DNA of 28,035 bases from a virus: positions 1-28,035 of the IMG/VR virus record IMGVR_UViG_3300047557_001189; one strand, given 5' to 3'. Below the pieces are notes generated by a model. It did no database searches. It was not told the origin of the DNA and saw nothing but the letters and a program-made list of their open reading frames with translations. Position 1 is the stretch's first letter. Every line of letters starts with the position of its first letter. Shown in pieces: positions 6,732 to 12,738 of this stretch. Made by a program: the position numbers and the translations under genes.

Positions 6732-6960
6732 AGCTAACCCCCTCTTTGTACTGACCTAAATTGTGCATAGCTTTGGCTTCCTGTAGGAAGTCAATAAGTT
6801 CATCCAGCTTTTCAGCAGGAATGGCAACCTTTTCGACCTCATCAATGTTCGGCCATAGTGACTTGATGGTCACGTAATCTGTAAATGATGAGTAGTAAAA
6901 CTCAAATTTGACTGACGGCAGTGTGCCGTGAATGGTGGTTTTTTCTAAATCGTGTTTCAT
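6724..6960 (-). CDS. Small protein of unknown function before the annealing protein
   Basis: 78 residues with beta-strand character in the N-terminal half (VKFEFYYSSFTDYVTIKSL) and a helical C-terminal half (AEKLDELIDFLQEAKAMHNLG). No named family. It follows a gap of about 40 bases that contains a candidate promoter, so it may be the first gene of the transcript that includes rad52. The ATG at 6960 is the only good start. Confidence 0.55.
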   Translation of the reverse strand: MKHDLEKTTIHGTLPSVKFEFYYSSFTDYVTIKSLWPNIDEVEKVAIPAEKLDELIDFLQEAKAMHNLGQYKEGVSYE

Positions 6961-6981
6961 ATTGATTTGGTTTTGTATGTG

Positions 6982-7012
6982 CGAATTTAATATAAAAAAT
7001 TATATCTGCAAA
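6982..7012 (-). promoter_or_regulatory. Candidate Bacteroidota-type promoter
   Basis: On the minus strand TTTG (7012-7009), 19 bases, then TAAATTCG (6989-6982), one mismatch to TAnnTTTG. The gap to the ATG at 6960 is 21 bases, so this mRNA would have a short leader, unlike the other three promoters of the early block. Confidence 0.4.
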
Positions 7013-7164
7013 CTTTTTGAAAGATTTTTTTTTGCAATGTTTACAATCAACTCTTTACTGTAAATCTCCGCATGGTATCCCTTTTTGCGATACCTTGCAA
7101 TTACCCGGTCGGCTTCGGCATTTGGCACGATGTCAAAGGATAGCATCTCAGCTTTCCAGTACAT
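7000..7164 (-). CDS. Small basic protein of unknown function
   Basis: 54 residues from the ATG at 7164. A longer frame begins at 7191 but would overlap the upstream gene by 44 bases; the 7164 start overlaps it by 17. The sequence includes 'VPNAEADRVIARYRKKGYHAEIYSKELI', a helix-turn-strand pattern, and is rich in lysine at the C-terminus. No family is recognised. Confidence 0.45.
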   Translation of the reverse strand: MYWKAEMLSFDIVPNAEADRVIARYRKKGYHAEIYSKELIVNIAKKNLSKSLQI

Positions 7165-7381
7165 GATGGTTGTATACAACTCCTCTCGCACGGCTGTTCA
7201 CATATTGGTAAGCCACGTCAATAATCTGCTGTTCCTTTTTGCTTTTGTACTTGCCCGGTGTGTTCAGGGCTTTAATTATGGTCGCGTAACTGGCAATCCC
7301 GTCGCAGTATTGAACAACCGCCATCACATCACCCTTTTGCTTACAGCCCTGAAAATGCTGCCTTTTCTCTTCGTATGTCAT
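7148..7381 (-). CDS. Small helical protein of unknown function
   Basis: 77 residues from the ATG at 7381 (an ATG three codons earlier is possible). It starts TYEEKRQHFQGCKQKGDVMAVVQYCDG and continues with helices, ending RGVVYNHHVLES. The repeated small polar/hydrophobic pattern resembles a DNA-binding helical bundle, but this is only an impression. It overlaps the upstream DUF1599 gene by 41 bases, longer than the other overlaps here. Confidence 0.45.
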   Translation of the reverse strand: MTYEEKRQHFQGCKQKGDVMAVVQYCDGIASYATIIKALNTPGKYKSKKEQQIIDVAYQYVNSRARGVVYNHHVLES

Positions 7382-7628
7382 TTTTTGCAATTTTTAATAA
7401 AATTAGATATCCGATTAAATCGTTCAAAGTGTCCTCGTCTGTGGCTTCCATTCCTGCGCCCCTTGCAATCCGGCTTAACTTATCGTCTATGCGGACAAGC
7501 AATTGCTCCTGATTATCTGCCTTGCTGAAAACTCGCACCGGGTTAAGGGCGGAGTTTCCATACTTGGCGTTTTTGTCCAGCAGTAGCTTTTTGATGCTGT
7601 CGCAGGTTTGTTCAATCTTCTCTTTCAT
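7341..7628 (-). CDS. DUF1599-like protein (nucleotide-modification-associated domain)
   Basis: 95 residues. The motifs 'NAKYGNSALNPVRVFSK', 'EQLLVRIDDKLSRIARG' and 'EDTLNDLIGYLILLKIA' match my memory of the DUF1599 / nucleotide modification associated domain 1 family: a short all-helical protein with conserved acidic residues, related in shape to MazG-like pyrophosphohydrolases. Members are frequent in phages and beside DNA-modification genes. A role in nucleotide metabolism is likely; the substrate is unknown. The gene overlaps both neighbours. Confidence 0.6.
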   Translation of the reverse strand: MKEKIEQTCDSIKKLLLDKNAKYGNSALNPVRVFSKADNQEQLLVRIDDKLSRIARGAGMEATDEDTLNDLIGYLILLKIAKNDIRREKAAFSGL

Positions 7629-7791
7629 TTTTCAACTGCTCGAAAATAACAGCCATTAATCTCAAAGCTTCATCAGTTGCTTCATGATATCCCAACTTCC
7701 AAACTTCGCTTTCATTACTTTCCTGCACATCTTTATTGGTGTCAATTAAATCAACCATCAAGGATGCCATAAATTTATCAATTTTTTTCAT
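7612..7791 (-). CDS. Small protein of unknown function
   Basis: 59 residues from the ATG at 7791, two bases after the upstream stop. A TTG two codons earlier is possible but lies in the upstream gene. The sequence is acidic and helical (SLMVDLIDTNKDVQESNESEVW) with 'HEATDEALRLMAVIFEQL' at the end. No family is recognised. Confidence 0.45.
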   Translation of the reverse strand: MKKIDKFMASLMVDLIDTNKDVQESNESEVWKLGYHEATDEALRLMAVIFEQLKNERED

Positions 7792-7793
7792 AA

Positions 7794-8072
7794 TCAAAAA
7801 GGTAAATCATTTGTGTCATACTTCGCAGGTTCATCAGCAGTTGTTTTGGGCTTTTGCTCAAACTTGTAAGCCTTGCCGCTACCTACATAGGTTGGTTTTA
7901 CCCCTGCTAACCTTGCCTCTTTTGTTTGGCTTAATTGCAGCGTGTGGGTTTCGCCAAACTTTCCCTCTGTTTTGCGTTCGTTTAGCACAAGTTTCAGGTA
8001 CTTTTTTCCGTTTTTGCCCTCTGTTATTAGTTCCTTTGGAACATCAGTCAGGCAGATGTCAATAATAATCAT
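7794..8072 (-). CDS. Putative single-stranded-DNA-binding protein
   Basis: 92 residues. The first 60 form a beta-rich region (IIIDICLTDVPKELI ... YLKLVLNERK ... HTLQLSQTKEARLAG), then a flexible linker and the acidic end YDTNDLPF. The end closely resembles the C-terminal tip of SSB proteins (acidic residues followed by P-F) that recruits helicases, nucleases and other repair proteins. I therefore call it SSB-like; a full OB-fold assignment needs a structure comparison. It lies two to four genes from the Rad52-like protein, its natural partner on single-stranded DNA. Confidence 0.6.
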   Translation of the reverse strand: MIIIDICLTDVPKELITEGKNGKKYLKLVLNERKTEGKFGETHTLQLSQTKEARLAGVKPTYVGSGKAYKFEQKPKTTADEPAKYDTNDLPF

Positions 8073-8293
8073 ATTGCTTTTGCTTTATTAAGTTGTTTTC
8101 TTTTATATTTCAGTATGTCCAGATGGGTAACCGCTTCAAAATGGGTGCGGAATAGCATCAAGTTGTCCACGCAATCGGTGTATGTTCCAAATTCAGTAAG
8201 GAACTGGGCAGAAAAAAGCCGATATAAACGGATAGCATAGCCACCATCGGGCAGTTCAACCACGTGCGGCTTGTAAGGATTAATGAGTTTCAT
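8069..8293 (-). CDS. Small protein of unknown function, first gene after an early promoter
   Basis: 74 residues from the ATG at 8293; five codons upstream another start exists (8308) but lies in the promoter. The sequence begins KLINPYKPHVVELPDGGYAIRLYR and ends with a lysine-rich tail (KYKRKQLNKAKAI). No family is recognised. It overlaps the SSB-like gene by ATGA, so the promoter at 8298-8328 probably drives both, followed by the downstream run of small genes. Confidence 0.5.
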   Translation of the reverse strand: MKLINPYKPHVVELPDGGYAIRLYRLFSAQFLTEFGTYTDCVDNLMLFRTHFEAVTHLDILKYKRKQLNKAKAI

Positions 8294-8297
8294 TATG

Positions 8298-8328
8298 CAA
8301 ATATACATTTTTAAACATTAAATCCAAA
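8298..8328 (-). promoter_or_regulatory. Bacteroidota-type promoter, leaderless geometry
   Basis: On the minus strand TTTG (8328-8325), 19 bases, TATATTTG (8305-8298), then four bases to the ATG at 8293. Both boxes match the consensus TTTG / TAnnTTTG exactly. With transcription starting about five bases after the box the first base of the mRNA would be at or next to the start codon. Confidence 0.7.
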
Positions 8329-8803
8329 TATCTGCATCCTTTTTTATTGTAAATGATGGGTAATTTTTACCGCATAATTGCCTATCCAACAAATAACCCT
8401 CTGTCCTTTGACCATCTCCGCACAACTCTGCAATATTTATCTTTTCCTTTAGTAAAAATAACCTAAATTCAGGTAATGGCATGATATAAAACAACTCTAA
8501 ATCAGGGTAGTAATAAACAAAATAATCCGCTTTTGATGCATTTATGCCGCTGGGTTTTTTGCTGCACGATATTTCAATAAACATATTCCCGGTAGTTATG
8601 CTATTCATGTATTCATATCTATCGGTCTTAACCTCAAATGTAATTATTTTGCCATTGATATCCTCGCATTTAAAATCCCAATCCTTGCCCTCGCCCATAA
8701 ATTCTATTTTTTTAATTGGTCGCTTTATGAGTAAATAATTTGCAATTACTCTTTCACCAAGTTCGCCTTGTGATAAATCAGTTTTGAATTTTTCTGTACT
8801 CAT
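8318..8803 (-). CDS. PD-(D/E)XK-like nuclease
   Basis: 161 residues. 'GELGERVI' (13-20), D41/D43 in 'KDWDFKC', and E57-V-K59 in 'TFEVKTD' give the pattern E ... D ... E-x-K of the PD-(D/E)XK nuclease fold, which includes Holliday-junction resolvases and exonucleases. In an early phage operon with annealing and SSB-like proteins, a recombination or branch-cleaving role is likely; alternative roles include a restriction-like nuclease. The gene is clearly more AT-rich than its neighbours and may have been acquired separately. It overlaps the DnaA-like gene by ATGA. Exact family is not recognised. Confidence 0.6.
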   Translation of the reverse strand: MSTEKFKTDLSQGELGERVIANYLLIKRPIKKIEFMGEGKDWDFKCEDINGKIITFEVKTDRYEYMNSITTGNMFIEISCSKKPSGINASKADYFVYYYPDLELFYIMPLPEFRLFLLKEKINIAELCGDGQRTEGYLLDRQLCGKNYPSFTIKKDADIWI

Positions 8804-9252
8804 ATTTCTTTTACAAACAGCTCAAAGTTATTTTTTATCGTTTCTAACCGGGCAGCATAGCGTCTGTCAGTCGCTGCATAGTCATCCACCAATCGGCAGG
8901 CGTGAATGATTGTGCTATGGTCCCGGCCACCGCAAATCTTACCGATATTGCTCAGTGAGATTGCGGTTTTGTTGCGTATCAGCCACATGAATATTTGGCG
9001 TGGTTCCAGTATTTCCCTCTTTCGGGTAGTGTGGGAAATATGAGTGGGCAGATAGTCAGCGTATGCCGAGCGAATGGCAAGATGTGCCGCTTTAATAGCT
9101 GCGTGTTCGTACGCAATCTCCATCCGTAGCATCCTTTCCAATTCTTGAATGCGGATTTGCTGATGCTTGATTGTTTCTTTGAGTTGCGCCACCTCGCTCA
9201 TGCGGAAAGTGGTTCGGCTGTTAGTTTTAGGTATTTTTATTTTTGCTCTCAT
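8800..9252 (-). CDS. DnaA domain IV-like protein with coiled coil, candidate replication initiator
   Basis: 150 residues. Residues ~80-145 match the C-terminal DNA-binding domain of DnaA: 'EPRQIFMWLIRNKT...LSNIGKICGGRDHST' with the signature GGRDHST at 108-114 and the following 'IIHACRLV'. This helix-turn-helix contacts DnaA boxes (TTATnCACA). The N-terminal part (20-65) is a long charged helix, probably a dimerising coiled coil; the AAA+ ATPase domain of DnaA is absent. A perfect box lies at 12689. The protein may mark an origin or compete with host DnaA. A start at codon 18 (9201) is possible and would avoid the 26-base overlap with the methyltransferase gene. Confidence 0.75.
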   Translation of the reverse strand: MRAKIKIPKTNSRTTFRMSEVAQLKETIKHQQIRIQELERMLRMEIAYEHAAIKAAHLAIRSAYADYLPTHISHTTRKREILEPRQIFMWLIRNKTAISLSNIGKICGGRDHSTIIHACRLVDDYAATDRRYAARLETIKNNFELFVKEI

Positions 9253-10216
9253 GTTCTATTATTTGAAAAAGTTGATATGCGATTTGCGGAACGATTGCGT
9301 TGCCATAACCTTTTATGCTTTCGTTTCGCCATTTAGGAAAGGTAATTCCGTCCAGTTTGGTGGGAAGCCCATCATCTCCGCTACAAATCGGGGATTGAGT
9401 TGGGAAGTTTGACCAGTTACTCTCTTTATTGTATCCGGTAGAACCTCCCCATAGCATTGAGTTTTTCCCGTTGATGAAATTCGTTTTCCCGGACGAGTGC
9501 ATCCCAAATAATCCCTGCTGTTCGGTGTCGGTAAAATTCCCATTGACAACGCAGCTTGTAAGCAAGTTCCCCCCTGTTTGAATTGTGTATTTTGTTGGTG
9601 CGCTGTCGGTGTTGGTAGCATTCCTCTGTGTTTGTGTTCTTTTTGATTTTTCCGATGTGTCCAAGCTATATCCTCCCGAAAATATCTCGTTAGTCCTCCG
9701 CTTCCCATTTTCTCTATTTCTGATGCTACTGGAGTAGGCAATAAACCAACATCTGTCTCTTCTGTGTGGTGCGTCTTTGGCCGCAGCTGGAATAATAAAC
9801 GGTTGAACTTCGTACCCTTCATTTTCCAAGTCAAGGCACACCTGCTCGAATACCATTCCGCCGTCAATGTTGACAATACCAAAGACATTTTCTGCGATGA
9901 CCCATTTGGGTTTAATTTCACGTATTGCTCGTAGCATTTCGCCCCACAAGTAGCGTTCATCATCAGTGCCTTTTCGTTTTCCGGCAAGGCTGAATGGTTG
10001 GCAGGGAAATCCCCCGGTGAGAATATCAATTGTGTTTGCATATTTTGTAAAATCAGTTTTGCATATATCAACGTGGCTGTCAGCATTAGGCCAATAGTAA
10101 TCCAATACCTTGCGTGGGAACTCCATCCATTCGCAGTGGAATACGTTTTCCCAGCCCATCCATTCGGCTGCAAGGTCAAATCCACCGATGCCTGAAAATA
10201 AACTGCCGTGTTTCAT
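9227..10216 (-). CDS. dcm-like: C5 cytosine DNA methyltransferase
   Basis: 329 residues with the C5-MTase motifs in order: I 'FSGIGGFDLA' (7-16), IV 'GGFPCQPFS' with the catalytic Cys72, VI 'ENV' (109-111), VIII 'APHRRDR' (149-155) and X 'GYGNAIVPQIA' near the end. It transfers a methyl group from SAM to cytosine C5, probably to protect phage DNA from host restriction. The region between VIII and X (~160-270), where the target-recognition domain sits, is hydrophilic and repetitive (AYSSS, ATNTDS, FTDTEQQ). The +1 frame of this same DNA is also open for 290 codons. The start at 10216 is fixed by an immediately preceding promoter. No cognate restriction enzyme is visible. Confidence 0.92.
   Translation of the reverse strand: MKHGSLFSGIGGFDLAAEWMGWENVFHCEWMEFPRKVLDYYWPNADSHVDICKTDFTKYANTIDILTGGFPCQPFSLAGKRKGTDDERYLWGEMLRAIREIKPKWVIAENVFGIVNIDGGMVFEQVCLDLENEGYEVQPFIIPAAAKDAPHRRDRCWFIAYSSSIRNRENGKRRTNEIFSGGYSLDTSEKSKRTQTQRNATNTDSAPTKYTIQTGGNLLTSCVVNGNFTDTEQQGLFGMHSSGKTNFINGKNSMLWGGSTGYNKESNWSNFPTQSPICSGDDGLPTKLDGITFPKWRNESIKGYGNAIVPQIAYQLFQIIEHESKNKNT
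9313..10185 (-). other. 290-codon open frame overlapping the C5 methyltransferase gene in the +1 frame
   Basis: Reading one base later than the methyltransferase on the same strand gives an uninterrupted frame from an ATG at 10185 to 9313. It contains three spaced motifs LLPTPVAS, MLPTPTAH and ILPTPNSR, 'RLLFQLRP' and a final 'LNPRFVAEMMGFPPNW'. Because C5-MTase motifs lie in the other frame, part of this pattern could be a by-product: for instance 'GLPTKLDGI' in one frame gives 'MGFPPNWT' in the other. The length, without a single stop, is longer than expected by chance. A true second protein is not shown; it should be treated as a candidate overprinted gene. Confidence 0.3.
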
Positions 10217-10220
10217 ACTG

Positions 10221-10228
10221 CAAATATA
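10221..10228 (-). promoter_or_regulatory. Promoter -7 box before the methyltransferase gene
   Basis: TATATTTG (minus strand 10228-10221) matches TAnnTTTG exactly and ends four bases before the ATG at 10216. The -33 region 19 bases upstream reads TTTT rather than TTTG, so it may be weaker. It lies just past and partly within the end of the DnaB-like gene. Confidence 0.55.
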
Positions 10229-10243
10229 GTATATTTTTTTATA

Positions 10244-11479
10244 TTAGAAAATATATTCAACTGTATTTCCCCTAAATTGACATTTAAGCGTTCCGGTCAT
10301 TCCGTTTCTGCACTTTCCAATGATGAGTTCAGCATCTTCAATTGGTGGTGTATTACCACCATTCTTTTGGGCTTCGTAGTATTCAGGGCGGTAAGGGAAT
10401 AAAACCGTGTCTGCATCCTGTTCTATCGCACCGCTTTCACGTAGATTAGAAAGTTTTGGTCTGCTGTTACCCTCTTCCGTTCCACGGTTAAGCTGTGACA
10501 ATGGCATCACCGTACAATTACACTCCTTTGCAATCAACTTACATTGACGGCTAATATATGCGATTTCCTGCTCACGGTTCTTTCCACCAGTTGCCTTAAT
10601 TAACTGCATATAATCAATAATAACCAGCGTTGGTTTGTTCCGCATTGTCTTCAGTCGAATTTTTATTTGGTCAATGTTCAGCGTTGTGCTGTCTTCTATT
10701 TTAAAATCGATATCCAATTGCATCAGGCCGTTGGCAATCCATTCGAGTTCAATCTCATTAACATCAGCATTACGAACTTTCAGGTTATCAACGTTGCCGA
10801 GTGATGAAAGTATGCGGTCTGCCAATTGTTCCTTGCTCATTTCCATGCTAAACATTACCACCCTTCCACCACGTTTGGCGTGTGCAATTCCTATACTTAC
10901 AGCAAATGCAGTTTTACCCATACCAGGTCGGCCTGCGACCACAACATTTTCACCCGGAACAAAACCGCCAATATATTTGTCCAGTGTAATCCATCCGGTT
11001 GGCTGTCCAATTGTTTTTATTTCGGCCTTGCTGCGCTGTTCCAAACTATCCAAACGCTGAGCAAGAAGAGGTATCAATTCTGTTGCCTTGCCGTCTTCCA
11101 ACATTTGTAATTCATCCAGCATTTTTTGAGTACTTGCAATGCTTTCCATTATGTCGCCACCATCCTGCATGAATTTTACCGATTTTGTCATGCTTTCAAC
11201 AAGTGTGCGCCTTATCCATTCCTGATGCAAAAATTGAACGTGCCTGGCAATACTTCCAAATTCAGCAAACTGATTTGCAGTTGCAATCGCGACCGCCAAC
11301 TTTTTGTTTTTTTGTACAACTGCCACATTGTCGATGTATTCGTTATTGGCATACATGGCTTGAATTATTAGGCATAATGCTTTCATGTCCGGGTCAGTAA
11401 ACCATTCTGCTCTGGTAACTGCTGTGAGTTCAAGCTGATTACGTTGCAGCCAAGTTCCAATGATTATTTGTTCTGTCAT
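10244..11479 (-). CDS. dnaB: DnaB-type replicative helicase
   Basis: 411 residues. The N-terminal domain (1-95) is short and helical, as in phage DnaB proteins. The RecA-like ATPase domain has Walker A GRPGMGKT (183-190), 'MFSMEMSKEQL' (209-219), Walker B 'LVIIDYMQL' (285-293), and the H4 motif 'LRESGAIEQDADTVLF' (346-361). It unwinds DNA 5' to 3' at the replication fork as a hexamer. There is no primase domain, so host or other primase would be needed. The start overlaps the upstream replication gene by ATGA; that neighbour probably loads it. C-terminal arginine-finger region is present. Confidence 0.9.
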   Translation of the reverse strand: MTEQIIIGTWLQRNQLELTAVTRAEWFTDPDMKALCLIIQAMYANNEYIDNVAVVQKNKKLAVAIATANQFAEFGSIARHVQFLHQEWIRRTLVESMTKSVKFMQDGGDIMESIASTQKMLDELQMLEDGKATELIPLLAQRLDSLEQRSKAEIKTIGQPTGWITLDKYIGGFVPGENVVVAGRPGMGKTAFAVSIGIAHAKRGGRVVMFSMEMSKEQLADRILSSLGNVDNLKVRNADVNEIELEWIANGLMQLDIDFKIEDSTTLNIDQIKIRLKTMRNKPTLVIIDYMQLIKATGGKNREQEIAYISRQCKLIAKECNCTVMPLSQLNRGTEEGNSRPKLSNLRESGAIEQDADTVLFPYRPEYYEAQKNGGNTPPIEDAELIIGKCRNGMTGTLKCQFRGNTVEYIF

Positions 11480-12066
11480 GTGAGGTAGTTTATTTTTTCA
11501 GGTTCGGATTGTTTGAACGGGCGAAGATATGGAATTGTGTTTTTCAGTTTTGTCTTCCAGTTCTTTATTTTTTTACCATGTCCATCTTTCCATCCCTCTG
11601 CCACCCATTGTTCATATTTGGCGGTAAGAGGGTATTTGAAATCAGGTGACATATCAGCATAATTCAAAAATTCTTCAAGCGTTGGTATTATATTCTTAAT
11701 TGTATTTCTATCTTTAATTACATTTTCATTTTCATTTTCCATATGTTTAACATATGTTTTAGATATGTTATTCATATCTTTTTTTATTCTATTCTGTCTT
11801 CTGCTCTCGCTGTATGCCTTACGTTTTTCAACTTCCTGCTGTAATCTTACATTGTAGTATAGACCGTTTTCATCCTTTTCAAACTTGCAGAATATGTCTT
11901 CATCATATGTTTTACATATCTTTAACATATCACGCTCGGAAAGATGACCCATTTGGTGTTGATAGCATAATAGCTTTATGTATTTACCAATCTGCTCATC
12001 ACTCATCAGTGCTGTTCCAGTCAAAAAATCAGAAGAGTAAAAAAGAAATGCCGGGTCTTTGCTCAT
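11476..12066 (-). CDS. DUF1376/DnaD-like replication protein, probable helicase loader
   Basis: 196 residues. The N-terminal domain (1-95) reads 'DPAFLFYSSDFLTGTALMSDEQIGKYIKLLCYQ ... FCKFEKDENGLYYNVRL', the winged-helix type known from DUF1376 and DnaD-like phage replication proteins. A lysine- and asparagine-rich linker (~95-125, ENENEN repeats) leads to a C-terminal domain with 'YEQWVAEGWKDGHGKKIKNWKTKLKNTIPYL', which I know from helicase-loading or primosomal proteins of these phages. It overlaps the DnaB-type helicase by ATGA and is most likely its loader/initiator. Two clusters of 11-base repeats are embedded in the gene, like the origin in phage lambda O. AT-rich around the linker. Confidence 0.65.
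   Translation of the reverse strand: MSKDPAFLFYSSDFLTGTALMSDEQIGKYIKLLCYQHQMGHLSERDMLKICKTYDEDIFCKFEKDENGLYYNVRLQQEVEKRKAYSESRRQNRIKKDMNNISKTYVKHMENENENVIKDRNTIKNIIPTLEEFLNYADMSPDFKYPLTAKYEQWVAEGWKDGHGKKIKNWKTKLKNTIPYLRPFKQSEPEKINYLT
11741..11784. repeat. Four tandem 11-base repeats (iteron-like) inside the replication gene
   Basis: Units start at 11741, 11752, 11763 and 11774 and read ATATGTTTAAC, ATATGTTTTAG, ATATGTTATTC and ATATCTTTTTT. The period of 11 is not a multiple of three, so it is not a protein repeat; it is one DNA helical turn, as for iterons bound by an initiator. Confidence 0.5.
11892..11937. repeat. Second cluster of 11-base repeats in the replication gene
   Basis: ATATG/ATATC units begin at 11892, 11905, 11916 and 11927: ATATGTCTTCATC (13 bases), ATATGTTTTAC, ATATCTTTAAC and ATATCACGCTC. 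They share the unit with the cluster at 11741-11784 on the same strand, about 110 bases away. Confidence 0.45.
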
Positions 12067-12362
12067 TGTTTAGTCCTTTCGTAAAGTTCTTTGCACTTCT
12101 TGTAATACATAATCCAGCAGTCAGCAACTGTATTAAGGTAGTGCCATTGGTGTAAGGTGATAATTTTTTGTTCTCTTCGCAAATCATTCCATTCCATCCA
12201 TGCTTGGTAATGAAAAATCTGCTCATCGCACTCTTCGTGCGGAATAGGTTTCGGAAATAACATTTTAGAAAAAGTAAAAGACCCCACACTTTCAAAGGTG
12301 GAACCGGCCAGAGCGTAGCCGCCTTTTACTCGTGTAGGGTCTTTTGTTTTATTCGTTGTCAT
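12063..12362 (-). CDS. Small protein of unknown function upstream of the replication genes
   Basis: Up to 99 residues. The C-terminal 66 residues (from M34) look like a folded helical protein rich in Trp, Tyr and His (HYQAWMEWNDLRREQKIITLHQWHYL), while the first 33 codons coincide with a nested inverted repeat and read as filler. Translation may therefore begin at the ATG at 12263 instead of 12362, leaving a structured leader. The stop overlaps the replication gene start by ATGA. No family is recognised. Confidence 0.5.
   Translation of the reverse strand: MTTNKTKDPTRVKGGYALAGSTFESVGSFTFSKMLFPKPIPHEECDEQIFHYQAWMEWNDLRREQKIITLHQWHYLNTVADCWIMYYKKCKELYERTKQ
12276..12345. repeat. Nested inverted repeat (hairpin-forming) in the early leader
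   Basis: The outer arms 12276-12289 and 12332-12345 are 14 bases each and complementary apart from one position (AAAAGACCC...GGGTCTTTT). The inner arms 12294-12301 and 12319-12326 pair (AAAGGTGG with CCGCCTTT). The A and T ends give a possible bidirectional terminator or attenuator. Confidence 0.5.
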
Positions 12363-12368
12363 TGCTCT

Positions 12369-12403
12369 AAAAATCGGCAGGGGTTCCAGTCCTGTTGTTC
12401 CGA
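12369..12403 (-). terminator. Terminator or attenuator in the early leader
   Basis: On the minus strand TCGG and CAGG pair with CCTG and CCGA, with a five-base bulge (AACAA) in one arm and a nine-base loop, followed directly by five T. It lies between the 69-residue gene and the next gene; partial read-through would set how much of the early block is expressed. Confidence 0.45.
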
Positions 12404-12426
12404 TACGCGAATATAATACTTAACTT

Positions 12427-12636
12427 TTACTTTGCAAAATTATTTTCAACAAATTTTTGTTGTTCCTGCTGTGCATCAGCGTAATCAATGCGGCTCTGTA
12501 TTGTAAAATACCACGCCCAGCCTTTTTCCCATTCGTTAAATTGGTAAGTGCCCTGACGATACGGGTTGATACCATCGTGCAAATCAGCATCAAATTCGGC
12601 TGCGGCCTGATGGCCTTGTTCAAATACTGTGTTCAT
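12427..12636 (-). CDS. Small RMF/CrpP-like protein, first gene of the early block
   Basis: 69 residues from the ATG at 12636, which is placed by the promoter box four bases upstream; a longer frame from 12672 is unlikely. The sequence 'GHQAAAEFDADLHDGINPYRQGTYQFNEWEKGWAWYF' shows the 'G-x-A ... NPY ... W-x-x-GW' pattern of small RMF/CrpP-like proteins, which in bacteria bind ribosomes or other targets. In phages such proteins occur among the first genes expressed. The resemblance is weak and function is not known. The C-terminal part is rich in glutamine (DAQQEQQKFVENN). Confidence 0.45.
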   Translation of the reverse strand: MNTVFEQGHQAAAEFDADLHDGINPYRQGTYQFNEWEKGWAWYFTIQSRIDYADAQQEQQKFVENNFAK

Positions 12637-12738
12637 GCCGCAAACATAATATAATAATTTATACTTATGCAAGTATTTTATTTAAAAGTTATCCACAATT
12701 AACAAATCAATCGTAAAAATTCCACAAACTTTGCAAGG
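12637..12738. other. AT-rich divergent intergenic region with a perfect DnaA box, origin candidate
   Basis: TTATCCACA at 12689-12697 matches the DnaA box consensus exactly. Upstream of it runs an AT-only or nearly AT-only stretch (12645-12690) that could melt. The region separates the leftward early genes from the rightward genes. The phage encodes its own DnaA domain IV protein. Only one perfect box is present, so it may serve transcription control or host DnaA instead of an origin. A weak -7-like AAACTTTG (12726-12733) precedes the rightward gene. Confidence 0.4.
12641..12672 (-). promoter_or_regulatory. Early leftward promoter, leaderless geometry
   Basis: On the minus strand TTG (12672-12670), 21 bases, TATGTTTG (12648-12641), then four bases (CGGC) to the ATG at 12636. 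It is the only promoter-like signal upstream of the replication genes and lies in the divergent region. Confidence 0.6.

Noticed and set aside
10635-11060. 141-codon plus-strand frame opposite the helicase gene
   Set aside because: It is the antisense of the conserved DnaB motifs and has no start signal or domain.
12374-12403. tRNA T-arm-like GGTTCCAGTCC in the early leader
   Set aside because: The five-pair T stem fails and no acceptor or D arm is found; a bulged terminator explains the pairing better.
12430-12672. 81-residue version of the first early gene starting at 12672
   Set aside because: It would begin in the -33 box of the promoter; the ATG at 12636 has the same box-to-ATG spacing as two other early genes.
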